The notes under the pieces were generated by a model. It saw only the letters and a list, made by a program, of their open reading frames with translations, was not told where the DNA came from and did not search any database. From contig NZ_BMRP01000021.1 of the NCBI RefSeq assembly GCF_014648695.1, positions 104,125 through 145,105 of the forward strand: 40,981 nucleotides of DNA, given 5' to 3'. The stretch comes from Streptomyces albospinus. GTDB lineage: Bacteria > Actinomycetota > Actinomycetes > Streptomycetales > Streptomycetaceae. This document shows, piece after piece, positions 1 through 5,991 of the stretch (within the stretch, counting starts at the first letter, position 1; the number at the start of each line of letters is the position of its first letter). The position numbers were made by a program, and so were the translations under genes.

Positions 1-7
1 GTGAAAC
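1..7. promoter_or_regulatory. possible right half of a parS site cut by the window edge
   Basis: The window opens with GTGAAAC, which is exactly the right half of the parS palindrome GTTTCAC|GTGAAAC. The left half would lie outside the window, so this is only a suspicion. A second isolated GTGAAACA half-site lies at 85-92, and there the adjacent left half is not GTTTCAC. Confidence 0.25.
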
Positions 8-59
8 GGCCTGCGTGGGGACGGCGCGCCCTCGGTGAAGCTCGCCGTGAAGAGCGAGC

Positions 60-75
60 TGTTTCACGTGAAACA
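60..75. promoter_or_regulatory. parS: parS centromere-like site (ParB binding)
   Basis: The 16-bp perfect palindrome TGTTTCACGTGAAACA contains the full 14-bp consensus GTTTCACGTGAAAC. ParB binds this element and spreads from it, and ParA/ParB use it to segregate chromosomes during sporulation. In Streptomyces most parS copies cluster around oriC, so its presence suggests an origin-proximal position. It lies in non-coding DNA downstream of the stop codon of the HAD gene that ends at 121. Confidence 0.93.
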
Positions 76-120
76 GTGCAGGCCGTGAAACATCGCCGGG
101 CTCGGCGCCCCCGGTCCGGC

Positions 121-1098
121 TCAGCCCTGGCGGAGGATCCGCTCGATGACGGCCGCGACGCCGTCGTCGTTGTTGGAATCCGTACGGCGCGTGGTCGCGG
201 CCAGGACGTCCGGGTGCGCGTTGGCCATGGCGTACGAGGTCCCGGCCCAGGTGAGCATCTCGATGTCGTTCGGCATGTCCCCGAAGGCGACGACCTCGTC
301 CGGCGAGATCCCGCGCTCCGCGCAGCAGCGGGCGAGGGTGCCGGCCTTGCTGACCCCCAGGCCGCTGATCTCCAGCAGGGCCGTCGGGCTGGAGCGGGTG
401 AACGATGCCAGATGGCCGGCGGCGGTACGGGCCAGGGCGAGAAAGGCGTCCGGGTCCATCTCGGGATGGTGCGCGAGCAGCTTGAGCACGGGCTGGTCGG
501 GGGCGGCGGCGCTGCCGGCGGTATCGGCTGCGTCCGGCCCGGCCGGATCGGCGTCGGACGAGTACGGCCCGTCGGTGCCGGCGCCGGCCTCCGGCTCCGC
601 GCTCAGCGGTGGGGCGAAGCCCTCGGCGAGGAGCTTCTCCGCCGGGGCGATGGCGGCGGCCGGGTCGAGGAGGAAGGGCGGGTACTGCGGCTCGTAATGG
701 ATGCCGCCGGTGCGCTCCACAGCGAACGAGGTGCCCGGCGCCGCGGCGCGCAGGGCGTGGACGACATCGAGCGCGACGGCCCGGTCCAGCGGGCTGACCT
801 CGACGATCCGGTAACCGCGGTGCAGGTCGACGACGGCCGCACCGTTCGCACAGATGGCCAGGCCGTGGCCGTGGACATGGTCGCTGACCACGTCCATCCA
901 GCGGGCCGGGCGCCCGGTGACGAAGAACACCTCGATGCCGGCCTCTTCCGCGGCGGCGAGTGCGGCGATCGTCCGGTCGGAGACCGTCTTGTCGTCGTGC
1001 AGCAGGGTGCCGTCGAGATCGGTGGCGATCAACCGGGTGGGCCGGGGCGTCACGGCCGGCTCGGGCGCGCGGGGTGGCGTGGCGGAGGCGTCAGTCAC
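121..1098 (-). CDS. Cof-type HAD-superfamily phosphatase (class IIB)
   Basis: This is a cytoplasmic haloacid-dehalogenase-like phosphatase of about 325 aa, likely acting on a small phosphorylated metabolite; the substrate cannot be read from sequence. Motif I is DLDGT at about residues 27-31 (nucleophile Asp27, acid Asp29). Motif II is the VTGRP region, and the C-terminal FGDMPNDIEML segment is motif III/IV, which binds Mg2+. The variable cap between them carries an Ala/Gly/Asp-rich insertion near residues 165-195, probably a disordered loop. I chose the GTG at 1098 because the homologous domain begins soon after it; an upstream in-frame extension is low-complexity and overlaps the divergent promoter. 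A paralogue with the same motifs lies at 29527-30351. Specific substrate: unknown. Confidence 0.88.
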   Translation of the reverse strand: MTDASATPPRAPEPAVTPRPTRLIATDLDGTLLHDDKTVSDRTIAALAAAEEAGIEVFFVTGRPARWMDVVSDHVHGHGLAICANGAAVVDLHRGYRIVEVSPLDRAVALDVVHALRAAAPGTSFAVERTGGIHYEPQYPPFLLDPAAAIAPAEKLLAEGFAPPLSAEPEAGAGTDGPYSSDADPAGPDAADTAGSAAAPDQPVLKLLAHHPEMDPDAFLALARTAAGHLASFTRSSPTALLEISGLGVSKAGTLARCCAERGISPDEVVAFGDMPNDIEMLTWAGTSYAMANAHPDVLAATTRRTDSNNDDGVAAVIERILRQG

Positions 1099-1111
1099 GG
1101 GGCCATCTTCG

Positions 1112-1123
1112 CGTACCGGTACG
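1112..1123. promoter_or_regulatory. 12-bp palindrome in the HAD/LLM divergent region
   Basis: CGTACCGGTACG is a perfect 12-bp palindrome lying 14 bp upstream of the HAD start codon, where an operator could sit. No known regulator is recognised and no regulator gene is adjacent. CG-rich palindromes of this size can arise by chance in this genome. Confidence 0.22.
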
Positions 1124-1257
1124 TACAGGCGTGCGGTGGGTGGCGCAGATGAGCCGCTGCGCCGGGCGCGGAGGCGGGCCGAGGGCAGGCGGGGCGCCGT
1201 TGCCGGGCCCGCCGGGGGCCGCTCCCGAGGCCGGATTCGATCGCTCAGGGACGGCCG

Positions 1258-1263
1258 TACGCT
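1258..1263 (+). promoter_or_regulatory. -10 box of a probably leaderless LLM oxidoreductase transcript
   Basis: TACGCT fits the TAnnnT actinobacterial -10 pattern and ends 7 nt before the ATG at 1271, so transcription would start at or next to the start codon. No convincing Shine-Dalgarno sequence precedes the ATG, which fits a leaderless mRNA. The -35 region is weak. Confidence 0.45.
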
Positions 1264-1270
1264 CGTAGGT

Positions 1271-2170
1271 ATGCGACTGAGCACTGTGATCCTGCCCGTC
1301 CGCCGCTGGTCCGAAGGCGGAAAGGAGGTGTGGCAGCGCGCCGAGGAGCTGGGTTTCCACGCCGCGTACACCTATGACCACCTCTCCTGGCGGAGCTTCC
1401 GCGACCAGACCTGGTTCGGCGCCGTCCCGACGCTGACCGCAGCCGCCGCCGTGACCTCCCGGATGCGGCTGGGCACCCTTGTCACCTCGCCGAACTTCCG
1501 GCACCCGGTCACCCTCGCCAAGGAACTGATCTCGCTCGACGACATCAGCGACGGCCGGTTCACCCTGGGCATCGGCGCCGGCGGCGACGGCTTCGACGCC
1601 ACCGCGCTCGGCCACGAGGCGTGGTCGCCGCGCGAACGGGCCGACCGTTTCGCGGAGTTCACGGCGCTGCTGGACGAGCTGCTGACCCAGGACGTCGTCT
1701 CGCACCGGGGCGAGCACTACTCGGCGGACGAGGTGCGCAACATCCCCGGCTGTGTGCAGCGACCGCGGCTGCCGTTCGCGGTGGCGGCCACCGGGCCGCG
1801 CGGACTGAAGCTGGCGGCCCGCTACGGCCAGGCATGGGTGACGACCGGCGACCCCAAGGTCACGAACGCGGGCGGTACACCGGCCGAGTCGCGGGAGGCG
1901 ATCCGCGGGCAGATCGAGCGCCTGGAGAAGGCGTGCGCCGATCTCGGGCGCGACCCCGGCGAACTGCGGAAGATCATGCTGACCGGCTTCTCCCCGGACC
2001 GCCCGCTGGACTCCCTGGACGCCTTCGTGGACTTCGCCGGCAGCCACGCCGAGCTGGGTATCGACGAGCTGGTCATCCACTGGCCGATCGCCGATTCCGT
2101 CTTCGAGGCCGACACCGCGGTCTTCGAGCGGATCGCCACGGAGGGGACGGCGCAGCTGGGCGCCCGCTAG
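1271..2170 (+). CDS. LLM-class (luciferase-like) F420-dependent oxidoreductase
   Basis: A 299-aa TIM-barrel flavin/F420 oxidoreductase of the bacterial luciferase superfamily. Visible family features are the N-terminal strand with AEELGFHAAYTYDH, the RLGTLVTSPNFRHPV segment, ISDGRFTLGIGAGG (phosphate-binding region), SPRERADRFAEF and the C-terminal DELVIHWP region. In actinomycetes most such proteins use coenzyme F420 rather than FMN; this is family inference, and the substrate is unknown. It is transcribed divergently from the HAD gene and is followed immediately by a GC hairpin at 2171-2186, so it is probably monocistronic. The ATG at 1271 sits 7 nt after a good -10 box, which supports this start and a leaderless message. 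Confidence 0.9.
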   Translation: MRLSTVILPVRRWSEGGKEVWQRAEELGFHAAYTYDHLSWRSFRDQTWFGAVPTLTAAAAVTSRMRLGTLVTSPNFRHPVTLAKELISLDDISDGRFTLGIGAGGDGFDATALGHEAWSPRERADRFAEFTALLDELLTQDVVSHRGEHYSADEVRNIPGCVQRPRLPFAVAATGPRGLKLAARYGQAWVTTGDPKVTNAGGTPAESREAIRGQIERLEKACADLGRDPGELRKIMLTGFSPDRPLDSLDAFVDFAGSHAELGIDELVIHWPIADSVFEADTAVFERIATEGTAQLGAR

Positions 2171-2186
2171 CGGGCCGGCGGGCCCG
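2171..2186 (+). terminator. GC hairpin after the LLM gene
   Basis: CGGGCC-GGCG-GGCCCG forms a perfect 6-bp stem with a 4-nt loop directly after the stop codon. There is no U-tract, as is usual for Streptomyces terminators. It overlaps a further palindrome, CCCGCTAGCGGG, that includes the stop codon. Confidence 0.45.
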
Positions 2187-2238
2187 TGGCTTCGCGGCCG
2201 GTTTCCCCAGGGATCCGGCCCGGGCTTTACCCCGTATA

Positions 2239-2332
2239 TAGCCTCGAAGAGGGAGAATCGGGACAGCGGCGCAGTGTGCGGTACGTGGCGCGCGGAGGCT
2301 GGACGGCGCGCGATCGGGTCGGGACACTGCGC
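2239..2332 (+). promoter_or_regulatory. htpX promoter and structured leader
   Basis: TAGCCT at 2239-2244, inside the AT-rich TATATAGCCT, is the only good -10 candidate before htpX and would give a leader of about 110 nt. The leader contains a perfect 9-bp inverted repeat, GCGCAGTGT (2269-2277) and ACACTGCGC (2324-2332), 46 nt apart. The right arm ends 26 nt before the start codon, so folding could affect access to the GGAGGAG ribosome-binding site at about 2349-2355. Confidence 0.35.
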
Positions 2333-2358
2333 GAAGTGCGGTGCGTTGTGGAGGAGCC

Positions 2359-3258
2359 ATGGCACAGACCCGATTCGCCCCGGACCGCGGGCTGACCTCG
2401 CGCATGGTGACGACGATGTTCTTCATCGGACTGCTGTACGTCGTGGTCGTCGGCGCGCTGGTGGTGCTGCTCAAGGGCGCCTGGGTGGTGGTGCTGCTGA
2501 TCGCGGGCACCATGTTCGTCGCGCAGTTCTGGTACAGCGACCGGATCGCGGCCTTCAGCATGGGTGCGCGCGAGGTCACGCCGGAGCAGGCTCCCGAGCT
2601 GCACGGCGCCGTGGACCGGCTGTGTGCGCTGGCCGATATGCCCAAACCGCGGGTGGCGATCGCCGAGTCGGATGTGCCGAACGCCTTCGCGACCGGCCGC
2701 AACCAGAAGAACTCGATGGTGTGCGCCACGACCGGGCTGCTCAGACGGCTGGAGCCGGAGGAACTGGAGGGCGTGCTGGCGCATGAGCTCTCCCACGTCG
2801 CGCATCGCGACGTGGCGGTGATGACCATCGCCTCGTTCCTCGGCGTGCTGGCCGGCATCATCACCCGCGCCGCCCTGTGGAGCGGCGTCGGGCGCAACAA
2901 CCGGGACCAGAACGCTGCCATCGCCGTGCTGATCGTCACCGCCGTCAGCGTGGTGGTCTACGCCATCAGCTTCCTGCTGACCCGGCTGCTCTCCCGCTAC
3001 CGCGAGCTGTCCGCCGACCGGGCCGCCGCCCTGCTGACCGGCCGCCCCTCGGCGCTGGCCTCCGCGCTCACGAAGGTCACCGGGCAGATCGCCCGGATCC
3101 CCACCGAAGACCTGCGCAAGGCCCAGCCGTTCAACGCCTTCTACTTCGCGCCGGCGTTCAACAAGGAGACCTTCAGCCAGCTGCTGTCCTCGCACCCGAC
3201 GCTGGAGCAGCGGCTCGACCAGCTCGGCCGGATCGCGGCGGAGCTGGGGCGGCCGTGA
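2359..3258 (+). CDS. htpX: HtpX-like M48 family membrane zinc metalloprotease
   Basis: A 299-aa integral membrane protease that degrades misfolded or damaged membrane proteins. Two hydrophobic helices occupy about residues 18-58, and a second membrane pair follows the catalytic motif around residues 155-215. The zinc-binding HELSH is at residues 142-146, and the downstream helix carries SRYRELSADRAAALLTG, which supplies the third zinc ligand (Glu). The length matches the family. A strong GGAGGAG lies just before the ATG at 2359. The next gene, pspAB, starts 72 nt later on the same strand with its own ribosome-binding site. The pairing with PspAB is a recurrent actinobacterial arrangement and ties HtpX to the envelope-stress (Psp) response. 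Confidence 0.93.
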   Translation: MAQTRFAPDRGLTSRMVTTMFFIGLLYVVVVGALVVLLKGAWVVVLLIAGTMFVAQFWYSDRIAAFSMGAREVTPEQAPELHGAVDRLCALADMPKPRVAIAESDVPNAFATGRNQKNSMVCATTGLLRRLEPEELEGVLAHELSHVAHRDVAVMTIASFLGVLAGIITRAALWSGVGRNNRDQNAAIAVLIVTAVSVVVYAISFLLTRLLSRYRELSADRAAALLTGRPSALASALTKVTGQIARIPTEDLRKAQPFNAFYFAPAFNKETFSQLLSSHPTLEQRLDQLGRIAAELGRP

Positions 3259-3330
3259 GCGGCAGGGCCGGCCGGCGCGGCGGTGACCGCGCCGCATCAC
3301 CGGAGCAAGGGATCAAGGAGTAATCCGCGC

Positions 3331-3894
3331 ATGGGATTTCTGGACGCCATCCTCGGCCGCAGCAAGCCGGTACGCCCCGATCTCGACCAGCTCTTCGCGC
3401 TGCCGTCCGCCGCCGTCACCCTCCAGGCGGCGGCCGGTTTCGAGCCCACCGGACTGGGGTCGGTGTGTTTCGCGAGTGTCGAGGGCGGGGCGTTCTCGCG
3501 GATCCAGGAGGAGGCGCGGTCCCTCCTGGACGGCTCGGTGGAGTTCACCCAGGACTCCTACGGCTATACGTGGCTGCTGGTGCGGCACTCCCCGGAGGAC
3601 GTCGCGGGTCTGGTCAACGATCTCCATGCGGTCAACACGTCTCTGGAGGAGGCGGGTTTCGGCCCGCAGCTGCTGTGCTCGCTGCTGGGTTTCCGTGATG
3701 CGCGGCAGCGGTCGCTGGCGCTGGTCTACCTCTACAAGCGCGGCACGTTCTACCCCTTCGCCCCACAGGCCGGCGGTGGCGAGAAGCGCGACAACCCGCT
3801 CGAACTGCAAATGCGGGCGTTGCTCGGCGACGATCTGGCGATCGAGAAGGATCTGGCGCGGTGGTTCCCGGTGTGGGGCGCACCCGGTCTCTGA
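3331..3894 (+). CDS. pspAB: PspA-associated protein PspAB
   Basis: A 187-aa soluble protein beginning MGFLDAILGRSKP and followed by DLDQLFALPSAAVTL. It matches what I recall of PspAB, an actinobacterial protein found next to HtpX or PspA-family membrane-stress proteins. There is no signal peptide, membrane helix or recognisable catalytic motif. The internal SFxQDSYGYTWLLV-like stretch and the C-terminal FAPQ...RDNPLEL segment look conserved in the family. AAGGAG precedes the ATG at 3331. The gene probably shares a transcript with htpX and may adapt or regulate the protease in response to envelope damage; that role is inference. It converges on kptA with a 38-bp gap. Confidence 0.85.
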   Translation: MGFLDAILGRSKPVRPDLDQLFALPSAAVTLQAAAGFEPTGLGSVCFASVEGGAFSRIQEEARSLLDGSVEFTQDSYGYTWLLVRHSPEDVAGLVNDLHAVNTSLEEAGFGPQLLCSLLGFRDARQRSLALVYLYKRGTFYPFAPQAGGGEKRDNPLELQMRALLGDDLAIEKDLARWFPVWGAPGL

Positions 3895-3903
3895 AAGGCG
3901 CCA

Positions 3904-3936
3904 CTGACCTGGGCCTCTGCGCAGGACGAGGCTCAG
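3904..3936. terminator. possible bidirectional terminator between pspAB and kptA
   Basis: Outer arms CTGA/TCAG and inner arms GCCTC (3913-3917)/GAGGC (3928-3932) can pair across the 38-bp gap between convergent genes, with a bulge on the left arm. The stop codon of kptA lies in the right arm. Confidence 0.3.
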
Positions 3937-4475
3937 CCGGGGAAGCGGAGGAACTCCGGCGGCACGCGGTCGGTCAGCCAGACCCCGTTGGCGCTGACGC
4001 GGAAGACGTGGCCCTTCCGGTGCATCGCCGCCGCGTCGACCGTCAGTACCACGGCCTTGCCGCGCCGCGCGCCCACCCGGGTCGCGGTCTCCCGGTCCGG
4101 CGAGAGATGCACAGCATGGCGGGACATCGGCCGCAGCCCCTGCTCCCGTATGGCGGCCACGCTGCGGGCCACCGTGCCGTGAAAGAGGCGGCCGGGCGGT
4201 ACCGCCGGCGGCAGACCGAGGTCGACGCGCACGGAGTGGCCCTGATTGGCGCGGATCCGGCCGCCCTCCAGGGCGTAGCGCTGCTTGTCGCTGCCGGCGA
4301 CCACCGCCTCCAACTCCGCCCGGGAGAACGGAAATCCATGCCGCTCGGCCGCCTCGATGAGCTCCGTCACCGGGACCCAGCCCTGCGCGTCGAGGACGAT
4401 GCCGATCCGCTCCGGCTCATGGCGCAGATGCTTTGCCAGATACTTCGAGATCCGTACGGAACGCTGATGGTTCAT
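3933..4475 (-). CDS. kptA: RNA 2'-phosphotransferase, Tpt1/KptA family
   Basis: A 180-aa enzyme that, in characterised homologues, removes an internal RNA 2'-phosphate with NAD+, giving ADP-ribose 1'',2''-cyclic phosphate. All family landmarks are present: SKYLAKHLRH (Arg18), WVPVTELI, SDKQRYAL, IRANQGHS (residues about 74-81), RLFHGT (His99) and GLRPMSRHAVHLS (Arg119 region). The length is typical, so it looks intact. Eukaryotes use this enzyme for tRNA splicing, which has no counterpart in Streptomyces, so the physiological substrate is unknown. Candidates are RNA repair or removal of 2'-phosphate or terminal phosphate damage. GGAG lies 5 nt before the ATG at 4475. It appears to be a single-gene unit. 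Confidence 0.93.
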   Translation of the reverse strand: MNHQRSVRISKYLAKHLRHEPERIGIVLDAQGWVPVTELIEAAERHGFPFSRAELEAVVAGSDKQRYALEGGRIRANQGHSVRVDLGLPPAVPPGRLFHGTVARSVAAIREQGLRPMSRHAVHLSPDRETATRVGARRGKAVVLTVDAAAMHRKGHVFRVSANGVWLTDRVPPEFLRFPG

Positions 4476-4574
4476 GGCTCCAGGATGCTGCGGCGCGGGC
4501 GCCGCGGCATCTGAATTCCCGGTGCGCTGACGGCCGGCGGTCGGCCGGGCGCGCCCGTCGGTGCGGAGCGTGCG

Positions 4575-5207
4575 TCACTCGCCGCCGGGCTGCTCCGGGC
4601 TCGCCCCGCCTTCGTCGTCCTGTCGTCCGCTGCCGTCCTGCGGCGTCTTGGGGTGCTTCGCACGGGCCAGTTCACTCGCCTTTCTGGCCTTCGCGCTGGT
4701 CACCTCCTCGGCGGCCCAACGGGCCCACTCCTCCTGGGTGGCCGACATTCGCAGACCGTATTCCAGGGCGATCCGGCCGTAGACAGAGATCATCTCGTCG
4801 TCCCATTCGGAAACCTCGTCGATCTGCTCGTACGTGGAGTGTGCGCGCGCGGCGGACTCGGCCTGGGTGAGGAGATATGCGCGCGCTTCGAGCGGCGTGA
4901 GGATGCCGAGGAAGAAGACGCGCAGCAGACCGTCGTGGCGCTGCGGGCCGCTGGGCGCGATGTCGGTGAGCCAGTGGCGCAGCTCGGTCAGGCCGTCCTC
5001 GGTGATCGCGTATTCCTTGCGGCCCCGCGGGCCGTGGGCCGTCACCTCGACGAGGCCCGCGGTCGTGAGCTTGTTGAGCTCGCCGTACACCTGGCTCTGG
5101 GTCGCCGGCCAGACGCTGGCGAGCGAGGCGTTGAACAGCTTCATCAGGTCGTAGCCGCTCGCCGGGGATTCGGACAGCAGGCCCAGAACGGCATGTCTCA
5201 AGCTCAT
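4575..5207 (-). CDS. PadR-family transcriptional regulator
   Basis: A 210-aa DNA-binding regulator. Residues 1-75 form the PadR winged helix: SLRHAVLGLLSESPASGYDL, then QSQVYGELNKLTTAGLVE, then GRKEYAITEDG. The C-terminal half (about 90-190) is the helical Vir_C-type dimerisation region with DGLLRVFFLGILTPLEARAYL. The tail after residue 190 is charged and low-complexity. The ATG at 5207 starts the domain cleanly; an upstream ATG at 5237 would lie inside the operator and is rejected. Two 28-bp palindromes sit 16-72 bp upstream, so autoregulation is likely. The divergent membrane protein and carotenoid oxygenase genes are the obvious further targets. The effector is unknown. Confidence 0.9.
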   Translation of the reverse strand: MSLRHAVLGLLSESPASGYDLMKLFNASLASVWPATQSQVYGELNKLTTAGLVEVTAHGPRGRKEYAITEDGLTELRHWLTDIAPSGPQRHDGLLRVFFLGILTPLEARAYLLTQAESAARAHSTYEQIDEVSEWDDEMISVYGRIALEYGLRMSATQEEWARWAAEEVTSAKARKASELARAKHPKTPQDGSGRQDDEGGASPEQPGGE

Positions 5208-5222
5208 GGTCAGCACTTTACC

Positions 5223-5250
5223 TTCCACTCTCGACATGTCAATGATGGAA
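5223..5250. promoter_or_regulatory. PadR operator, copy 1
   Basis: A 28-bp element with the exact architecture TTCCA-N5-GACATGTC-N5-TGGAA. The central octamer and both outer pentamers are perfectly symmetric. It lies 16 bp upstream of the PadR start. Assignment to PadR is inference from position; the core resembles the ATGT/ACAT-type sites bound by PadR proteins. Confidence 0.7.
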
Positions 5251-5251
5251 T

Positions 5252-5279
5252 TTCCAGCTTCGACATGTCAGAGTTGGAA
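5252..5279. promoter_or_regulatory. PadR operator, copy 2
   Basis: A second 28-bp element with identical architecture (TTCCA-N5-GACATGTC-N5-TGGAA), separated from copy 1 by a single base. The 29-bp centre-to-centre spacing is close to three helical turns, so two dimers could bind the same face cooperatively. The N5 segments differ between copies while the symmetric parts are identical, as expected of a selected binding site. Confidence 0.7.
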
Positions 5280-5400
5280 TGTGGCTGGGAGGGCGACGCC
5301 GTCCTCGGTCCCGACCGCGTGCTGCGGTCGCTGCCCCGGCCCTGGCGTTGTGTGCCGTCGCCGACCCGTCGTGAGCGGGCGCGAACAAAGAGGGGGAATC

Positions 5401-5991
5401 ATGAACTATCTGCGGGGCTTCATCCCATGGCTCGTCTTCGCGGGAGTGTCCGCCGCCGGCTGGCAGTGGGGCGCGCTCGCCGGCCTGGCGGCCTCGGTGG
5501 TGCTGCTCATAGCGGACCGTGCCGCGGGTCTGTCGCTCGACACGCGACTGCTGGAGTACGGCACGATCGCGTACTTCGCGGGTCTCGCCGTCCTGGCCTT
5601 CGCTCACCCCGACAGCAGCCTCAAGGCGTACAGCAGCGCACTGTCGATGGGCTGGCTGGCCCTCATCGCCTGGGTGTCGATCGCCGTCCGGCGTCCCTTC
5701 ACGCTGGCGATCGCGCGCCGGGTGGCCCCGCCGGAGGTCTGGCAGACGGCCCTGTTCCGCCGCATCAATGTCGTGCTCACCGCCGCCTGGGCACTGTCCT
5801 TCACCGCCTCCGCGCTCGCCCAGGCCGTCATCGCCGCCTATGGCATGAGCGCGGTCTTCTCGCTCCTCGTCCAGATCGCCGGATTCGTTCTTCCCGTCCG
5901 CTTCACCGCCGCCTATCCGGAGCGGGCCCGGGCCCGCTTCCAGCAGCAGTCCGGTGCGCGGCTCGACACCCAGGAGGGCCTGACCTCATGA
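5401..5991 (+). CDS. uncharacterised membrane protein in the carotenoid-oxygenase operon
   Basis: A 196-aa integral membrane protein with five or six predicted hydrophobic segments: about residues 5-20, 24-40, 55-70, 78-95, 120-142 and 150-168. No catalytic motif or known family is recognised. It starts at the ATG 5401 after GAGGGGG. Its stop overlaps the start of the carotenoid oxygenase (ATGA at 5988-5991), so the two are translationally coupled and probably work together, for instance as a membrane platform or transporter for a lipophilic substrate. That role is inference. The twin PadR operators lie 122 bp upstream on the opposite side of the intergenic region, so both divergent units may respond to PadR. 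Confidence 0.82.
   Translation: MNYLRGFIPWLVFAGVSAAGWQWGALAGLAASVVLLIADRAAGLSLDTRLLEYGTIAYFAGLAVLAFAHPDSSLKAYSSALSMGWLALIAWVSIAVRRPFTLAIARRVAPPEVWQTALFRRINVVLTAAWALSFTASALAQAVIAAYGMSAVFSLLVQIAGFVLPVRFTAAYPERARARFQQQSGARLDTQEGLTS

Noticed and set aside
3297..3330. Additional small gene between htpX and pspAB
   Set aside because: The 72-nt gap holds only the pspAB ribosome-binding site.
5205..5237. Start of PadR at the upstream ATG 5237
   Set aside because: It would place the start codon inside the operator palindrome, and the extra ten residues are not part of the PadR domain.
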